DNA of 64,000 nt from Neisseria sp. (GTDB lineage Bacteria > Pseudomonadota > Gammaproteobacteria > Burkholderiales > Neisseriaceae): positions 1 to 64,000 of the forward strand of contig JAUMYW010000006.1 of NCBI GenBank assembly GCA_030528455.1, in the 5' to 3' direction. This document shows, in pieces, positions 60,190-64,000 of this stretch (positions are counted from its first letter, which is position 1; the number at the start of each line of letters is the position of its first letter). Made by a program: the position numbers and the translations under genes. Under the pieces are notes generated by a model. That model was not told the origin of the DNA, searched no databases, and was given only the letters and a program-made list of their open reading frames with translations.

Positions 60190-61290
60190 ATGAAAAAAAC
60201 CCTGATTGCTTTGTCTTTGGCAGCTTTGTCCAGCGCAGCAGTTGCTGATGTAACCCTGTACGGTCAAATCCGTGCCGGCGTTGAAGTTTCTAAAACTAAA
60301 GTTAAATCTGAAGGTGTGGCTGCCGTTAAAAGCCATACTGCAACCGAAATCGCCGATTTCGGTTCCCGCATCGGTTTCAAAGGCCACGAGTCTTTGGGTA
60401 ACGGCGTAAACGCCATCTGGAAATTGGAGCAGAGAGCTTCCGTTGCCGGTAACAGCGCAGGCTGGGCAACCCGCGAAGGCTATATCGGCGTGGAAACCCA
60501 AGCCGGTACCGTACGTGCAGGTAAAATCGCTACCCAATTGGACGATATGGGTAATGTGGATCCTTGGCTTTTCTCTAACAAAGCATTGGGTTTGGCAACT
60601 TTCGGCCGTCACGGCGAGAAAGTAGTTTCCGTACGTTATGATTCTCCGGTTGTAGCAGGTTTCAGCGGTAACGTTCAATTCACTCCGCGCGACAATGTAA
60701 ATCCTGATGACAAACACACCCGTGGCGTTAAAACCAAAGCTGCCTACTATGCAGGTTTGAACTACGCGAATGCAGGTTTCTTTGCACAATACGGTGTGGC
60801 ATTCAAGAAAAATGCCCAAAATGACCGCGACAGCCAGGTTCACCGCTTGGAAGCCGGTTATGATGCCAACAACCTGTTTGTAGGTGTAGGTGCGCAATAC
60901 ACCAACCGTGCAGAAACAGTCGCTGACTACGTGGAAAATTTTGCCGGTGATGCTCCTTTTGCTGTAACTGCTAACGGCATGAATGTTGGTGCTTATGCTG
61001 CGAAAACGACCGAAGTTGCCGCAACTGTTGCTTACCGCTTGGGCAATGTAACTCCTAAATTGAGCTATGCACACGGTTTTGATGCAAAAGTTAAACTTGC
61101 AGACGAGCAAGGTAAAGAGCGTAACGTGAAAGCCAAAGGAAGCAAATATAACCAAGTGGTTGTAGGTGCCGACTACGACTTCTCCAAACGCACTACTGCA
61201 TTTGCACAAGCCGGCTGGTTGCGTGCAGGCAGCAGCAAAAACTACGCAGAAACTACTGCCGGTTTGGTTGGTTTGCGCCACAAATTCTAA
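60190..61290 (+). CDS. Porin, PorB type (first of a tandem pair)
   Basis: A 366-residue trimeric outer-membrane porin. The signal peptide MKKTLIALSLAALSSAAVA is followed by DVTLYGQIRAGVEVS, the first strand of Gram-negative porins. Other family marks are ADFGSRIGFKGHESLGNGVNAIWKLEQ, the constriction-loop area VDPWLFSN, and a C-terminal VGLRHKF ending in the required phenylalanine. Variable stretches between conserved strands correspond to surface loops. It is followed after 358 bases by a close paralogue. Confidence 0.95.
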   Translation: MKKTLIALSLAALSSAAVADVTLYGQIRAGVEVSKTKVKSEGVAAVKSHTATEIADFGSRIGFKGHESLGNGVNAIWKLEQRASVAGNSAGWATREGYIGVETQAGTVRAGKIATQLDDMGNVDPWLFSNKALGLATFGRHGEKVVSVRYDSPVVAGFSGNVQFTPRDNVNPDDKHTRGVKTKAAYYAGLNYANAGFFAQYGVAFKKNAQNDRDSQVHRLEAGYDANNLFVGVGAQYTNRAETVADYVENFAGDAPFAVTANGMNVGAYAAKTTEVAATVAYRLGNVTPKLSYAHGFDAKVKLADEQGKERNVKAKGSKYNQVVVGADYDFSKRTTAFAQAGWLRAGSSKNYAETTAGLVGLRHKF

Positions 61291-61313
61291 TTGTCTGACT
61301 TAGTCGGATTGTT

Positions 61314-61344
61314 AAGAGCCTGTATCGTATACAGGCTCTTTTTT
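61314..61344 (+). terminator. Rho-independent terminator of the first porin gene
   Basis: AAGAGCCTGTAT (61314-61325) and ATACAGGCTCTT (61329-61340), three-base loop, six T. Confidence 0.88.
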
Positions 61345-61648
61345 ATGCTGTCTGCATCCGGAGGATTATTTATGTTGTTTTAACGCAACAGTTGTTGTGC
61401 GGTCGGACAGACTGTTTTTATTTGTATAAACCGTTCTTTTCAGGGCAAGAAGCTGTTTTGCCTCGAAACAGGCGGCGGCAAGGCAAATGCAAAGTTTTGT
61501 AGATTTCGGGAAGCAGGTTTGTGTTTCAAAGACAGGAAGCTTTATATTGTTCCGCATCGGCCGGCATATCCCGTGCCGTTATAACAGGAAAGATGCAGAC
61601 GGCATCTGCCGTTGAATCTTTTATAAACTTAAAACAAGGAATACAAAC
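61345..61648. other. Spacer between the two porin genes
   Basis: About 300 bases without a supported gene. It holds GCCGTCTGCA-type DUS sequence near 61595 and an AT-rich, T-rich part that may carry the promoter of the second porin. The end AACAAGGAATACAAAC is nearly the same ribosome binding region as that of the first porin. Confidence 0.4.
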
Positions 61649-62809
61649 ATGAAAAAAACGCTGATTGCATTGTCTTTGGCAACCCTGTCGGGTGCGGCTT
61701 TGGCCGATGTTACTCTGTACGGTCAAATCAAGGCCGGTGTGGAAGTATCAAATGTCAAAGTCAAAGCTGCCAAAAACGGCGAATCTGCCGAACTGAAATC
61801 AAAAACCGCCACTGAAATCGCCGATTTCGGTTCCCGTATCGGTTTCAAAGGCCACGAGTCTTTGGGTAACGGCGTAAACGCCGTTTGGAAATTGGAACAG
61901 TCTGCATCCGTTGCCGGTAACAGCGCAGGCTGGGCAACCCGTGAAGGCTATATCGGCGTGGAAACCCAAGCCGGTACCGTACGTGCAGGTAAAATCGGTA
62001 CGCAATTCGACAATATGGGTCAGGTTGATGCTTGGGAATCCGCCAATCCTGTTTTGGGCTTGGGCATTTTCACCCGTACCGGAAGCAAAGAATTGTCCGT
62101 GCGTTACGATTCTCCCGTTGTGGCGGGTTTGAGCGGCAACGTGCAGTTTACTCCGCGCGATAATGCGAATGCAGATGACAAATACACCCGTAAGGATAAA
62201 ACCAACGCTGCTTACTATGCGGGCTTGAACTACGAACGTTCCGGTTTCTTCGCCCAATACGGTTTCGGCTTGAAGAAAAACAATGCCGACGATTTTGCCG
62301 GTAAAGCGGTATCCGGTTCCGCACACCGTTTGGAAGCGGGTTATGATGCAGGCAATCTGTTGGTTGCGGCCGGTTACCAGCAGACCAAAGCTTGGGACAA
62401 TGTTGCCGATTATGCGGATGCTTTGAGTGGCGGCAATTTGGATCGTGCTGCCCAGCTGTACGGCTACGATGATTTTGACGATTTGGCTGCTGCTGATGCA
62501 GAAGTTGCCGCTGTGGCAGGAAAAGGCTTAAAAACACGCGAAGTTGCGCTGACTGCGGCCTACCGCTTGGGTAATGTAACGCCTAAATTGAGCTATGCAC
62601 ACGGTTGGGATGTGAAATTCGCCGGCGGCGATAAAGTGAAAGGTACGAAATACGACCAGGTGCTTGTCGGCGCAGATTACGATTTGTCCAAACGTACGAC
62701 TGCGTTTGCACAAGCCGGTTGGTTGCGTTCGGGCGGCAAATTGGCCGACGGTGCCAAGCTGACGGTGGAAAACAAAGCCGGTTTGGTCGGCTTGCGCCAC
62801 AAATTCTAA
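61649..62809 (+). CDS. Porin, PorB type (second of a tandem pair)
   Basis: A 386-residue porin, MKKTLIALSLATLSGAALADVTLYGQIKAGVEVS, ending GLRHKF. Residues about 50-120 are almost the same as in the first porin. The middle differs, with an added acidic loop near residues 250-290 (ALSGGNLDRAAQLYGYDDFDDLAAADAEVAA). The pattern of shared scaffold and divergent loops fits paralogues exposed to antibody or phage selection. Its own terminator follows. The identical ribosome binding region suggests similar expression. Confidence 0.95.
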   Translation: MKKTLIALSLATLSGAALADVTLYGQIKAGVEVSNVKVKAAKNGESAELKSKTATEIADFGSRIGFKGHESLGNGVNAVWKLEQSASVAGNSAGWATREGYIGVETQAGTVRAGKIGTQFDNMGQVDAWESANPVLGLGIFTRTGSKELSVRYDSPVVAGLSGNVQFTPRDNANADDKYTRKDKTNAAYYAGLNYERSGFFAQYGFGLKKNNADDFAGKAVSGSAHRLEAGYDAGNLLVAAGYQQTKAWDNVADYADALSGGNLDRAAQLYGYDDFDDLAAADAEVAAVAGKGLKTREVALTAAYRLGNVTPKLSYAHGWDVKFAGGDKVKGTKYDQVLVGADYDLSKRTTAFAQAGWLRSGGKLADGAKLTVENKAGLVGLRHKF

Positions 62810-62836
62810 GCACTCGGTTTGAGTTGATCACGCAAG

Positions 62837-62864
62837 AAGCCCGTATTCATATACGGGCTTTTTT
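62837..62864 (+). terminator. Rho-independent terminator of the second porin gene
   Basis: AAGCCCGTAT (62837-62846) and ATACGGGCTT (62851-62860), four-base loop, T-run to 62864. Confidence 0.88.
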
Positions 62865-63018
62865 ATGCCGTCTGCAAATCGGAGGAACAGCTGCAGACGG
62901 CATGGGCGGGAAAATGCCGGAATCTGCGTTTTCCGATTGAAGCCCGATGCGGTTTCTTGCGATAATGGCAAAATTTGACCGACAGTATTCCGTGAGGGAA
63001 CGGACAGTTAGGAACATC

Positions 63019-64000
63019 ATGGCAACGAATACTTTATTGATAGAACTGCGTACCGAAGAGCTGCCTCCCAAGGCTTTGAATCATTTGGGAAACAGTTTTG
63101 CTGCCGCTGTGGCGGAAGGATTGGCGAAAGAACGTTTGATTGAAGGCGTACCGGAATATACGGCTTATGCTTCGCCGCGCCGTTTGGCTGTCAGTGTGAA
63201 GAATGTCAAAGAGGTTCAGGACAGGCAGGAAGTGCTGCGAAAAGGCCCCTCTGCGGCCAACGCTTTGAAAAACGGCGAGCCGACTCCCGCCTTGCTGGGC
63301 TTTGCCCGCTCCTGTGGTGCGGAAATTTCCGCTTTGAGCGTGGTCAATGACGGCAAGCAGGACGTTTATGCTTATCGGTTTGTGCAGGAAGGCCGTACTT
63401 TGGCCGATTTGATCGGCGGCATTTTGGCGGCAGCGGTGAAAAAACTGCCGATTCCGAAAGTAATGCGTTGGGGCAGCAGCACTCATACATTTGTGCGCCC
63501 CGTTCACGGCCTGGTGGTGATGCACGGTGCGGATGTGGTGCCGGCTTCGGTTTTGGGCCTGGAAAGCGGCCGCCGTACTTTGGGACACCGTTTCCTGTCT
63601 CAGGGTGAAATCGAGTTTGCCTGCGCCGACGATTATGCGCGGGTGATGGCGGAGCAGGGCTCGGTTGTTGCCGGTTTTGCCGAGAGGAAAGTGCATATTC
63701 AGACGGCCTTGAACGAGATGGCGGGCCGCCTGAGTGCAACGGTGGCGGCCGATGAGGCTTTGTTGGACGAAGTAACCGCTCTGGTCGAGCTGCCGGTTGT
63801 TTTGGAAGCAGGCTTTGAAGAGAAATTCTTGGCTGTGCCGCAGGAGTGCCTGATTCTGACCATGCAGCAGAATCAGAAATATTTTCCGCTGCTGGATAAA
63901 AACGGTAAATTGATGAATCGCTTTCTGCTGGTGTCGAATTTGAAGGCCGATAATCCGGTACACATTATTCAGGGCAACGAGCGCGTGCTGCGCGCGCGTT
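63019..64000 (+). CDS. glyS: Glycyl-tRNA synthetase beta subunit (5' part, runs off the right edge)
   Basis: 327 codons of an open frame, MATNTLLIELRTEELPPKALNHLG. Family marks: EYTAYASPRRLAVSV, KGPSAANAL, MRWGSSTHTFVRPVHGLVVMHG, GHRFLSQGEIEF and ECLILTMQQNQKYFPLLDKNG. The full beta subunit is about 690 residues, so about half is present. It should pair with GlyQ in an alpha2-beta2 enzyme. glyQ is not in the window, although the two genes are often neighbours; here a porin gene lies upstream. Confidence 0.95.
   Translation, partial: MATNTLLIELRTEELPPKALNHLGNSFAAAVAEGLAKERLIEGVPEYTAYASPRRLAVSVKNVKEVQDRQEVLRKGPSAANALKNGEPTPALLGFARSCGAEISALSVVNDGKQDVYAYRFVQEGRTLADLIGGILAAAVKKLPIPKVMRWGSSTHTFVRPVHGLVVMHGADVVPASVLGLESGRRTLGHRFLSQGEIEFACADDYARVMAEQGSVVAGFAERKVHIQTALNEMAGRLSATVAADEALLDEVTALVELPVVLEAGFEEKFLAVPQECLILTMQQNQKYFPLLDKNGKLMNRFLLVSNLKADNPVHIIQGNERVLRAR

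Overview
The window is a chromosomal segment from a member of the Neisseriaceae, most likely the genus Neisseria. Three things point there. DNA-uptake-sequence (DUS) 10-mers are scattered in genes and in terminators. Many genes have close family resemblance to neisserial proteins (Fur, RluC/RNase E, PorB-type porins, the BirA-CoaX fusion, LutACB). Gene neighbourhoods such as dapB-bamE next to fur-aat also fit. The DUS is unusual: most copies read GCCGTCTGCA, with a minority of the classical GCCGTCTGAA. I cannot name the species.

Layout. 1-5.4 kb: start of an exported protein running off the left edge, lpxB, rnhB, a BamE/OmpA-type lipoprotein, a HAD phosphatase and rluC. 5.4-10.6 kb: rne with a long leader, tRNA-Asn, rhlE. 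10.6-15.4 kb: L-lactate use, lutA-lutC-lutB-lldP on the minus strand. 15.5-18.2 kb: tsaE-amiC and murI. 18.3-27.6 kb: a polar amino-acid (cystine-type) ABC importer, dapB-bamE, fur, a small membrane protein plus aat, dapD, dtd, a MoeB/HesA-like enzyme with a membrane protein, folD. 27.9-28.5 kb: a five-gene tRNA cluster (Pro-His, Pro-Arg-His) built by duplication. 28.6-30.9 kb: heptose-phosphate adenylyltransferase and birA-coaX.

31-38.3 kb is the most accessory-looking block: an IclR regulator, a GntP-family permease, an iron-type alcohol dehydrogenase, a methylmalonate-semialdehyde dehydrogenase, a 3-hydroxyacyl-CoA-dehydrogenase-like gene broken by an in-frame TAG, and a 3-hydroxyisobutyrate-dehydrogenase-like gene. 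A 31-bp perfect palindrome in the divergent iclR/permease promoter, and a related site before the last gene, look like regulator operators. I infer a route that imports a small hydroxy acid and oxidises it to a semialdehyde and then an acyl-CoA.

38.4-51.8 kb: a metallo-beta-lactamase-fold hydrolase, a periplasmic ATP-type DNA ligase with a frameshift-like tail, an AmpG-like permease, rmuC, a HEPN-like protein, rsmE, an inositol-phosphatase family enzyme, leuS, a TRIC/UPF0126 protein, an NhaD-type antiporter, a YbaN family protein and a DUF1415 protein. 51.9-59.8 kb: an Lrp/AsnC regulator and the glycine cleavage genes gcvT, gcvH and gcvP. These sit behind a tandem glycine riboswitch and are interspersed with an aldA-type aldehyde dehydrogenase and an aspartate/glutamate racemase. 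59.8-62.8 kb: two tandem porin genes. 63.0 kb to the end: the 5' part of glyS.

Most genes are ordinary core functions. The points most worth a second look are the DUS dialect and its self-overlapping palindromes (one lies inside the glycine riboswitch), the hydroxy-acid catabolic block with its operator and broken gene, the Shine-Dalgarno-sequestering hairpin of rne, and the tandem porins.
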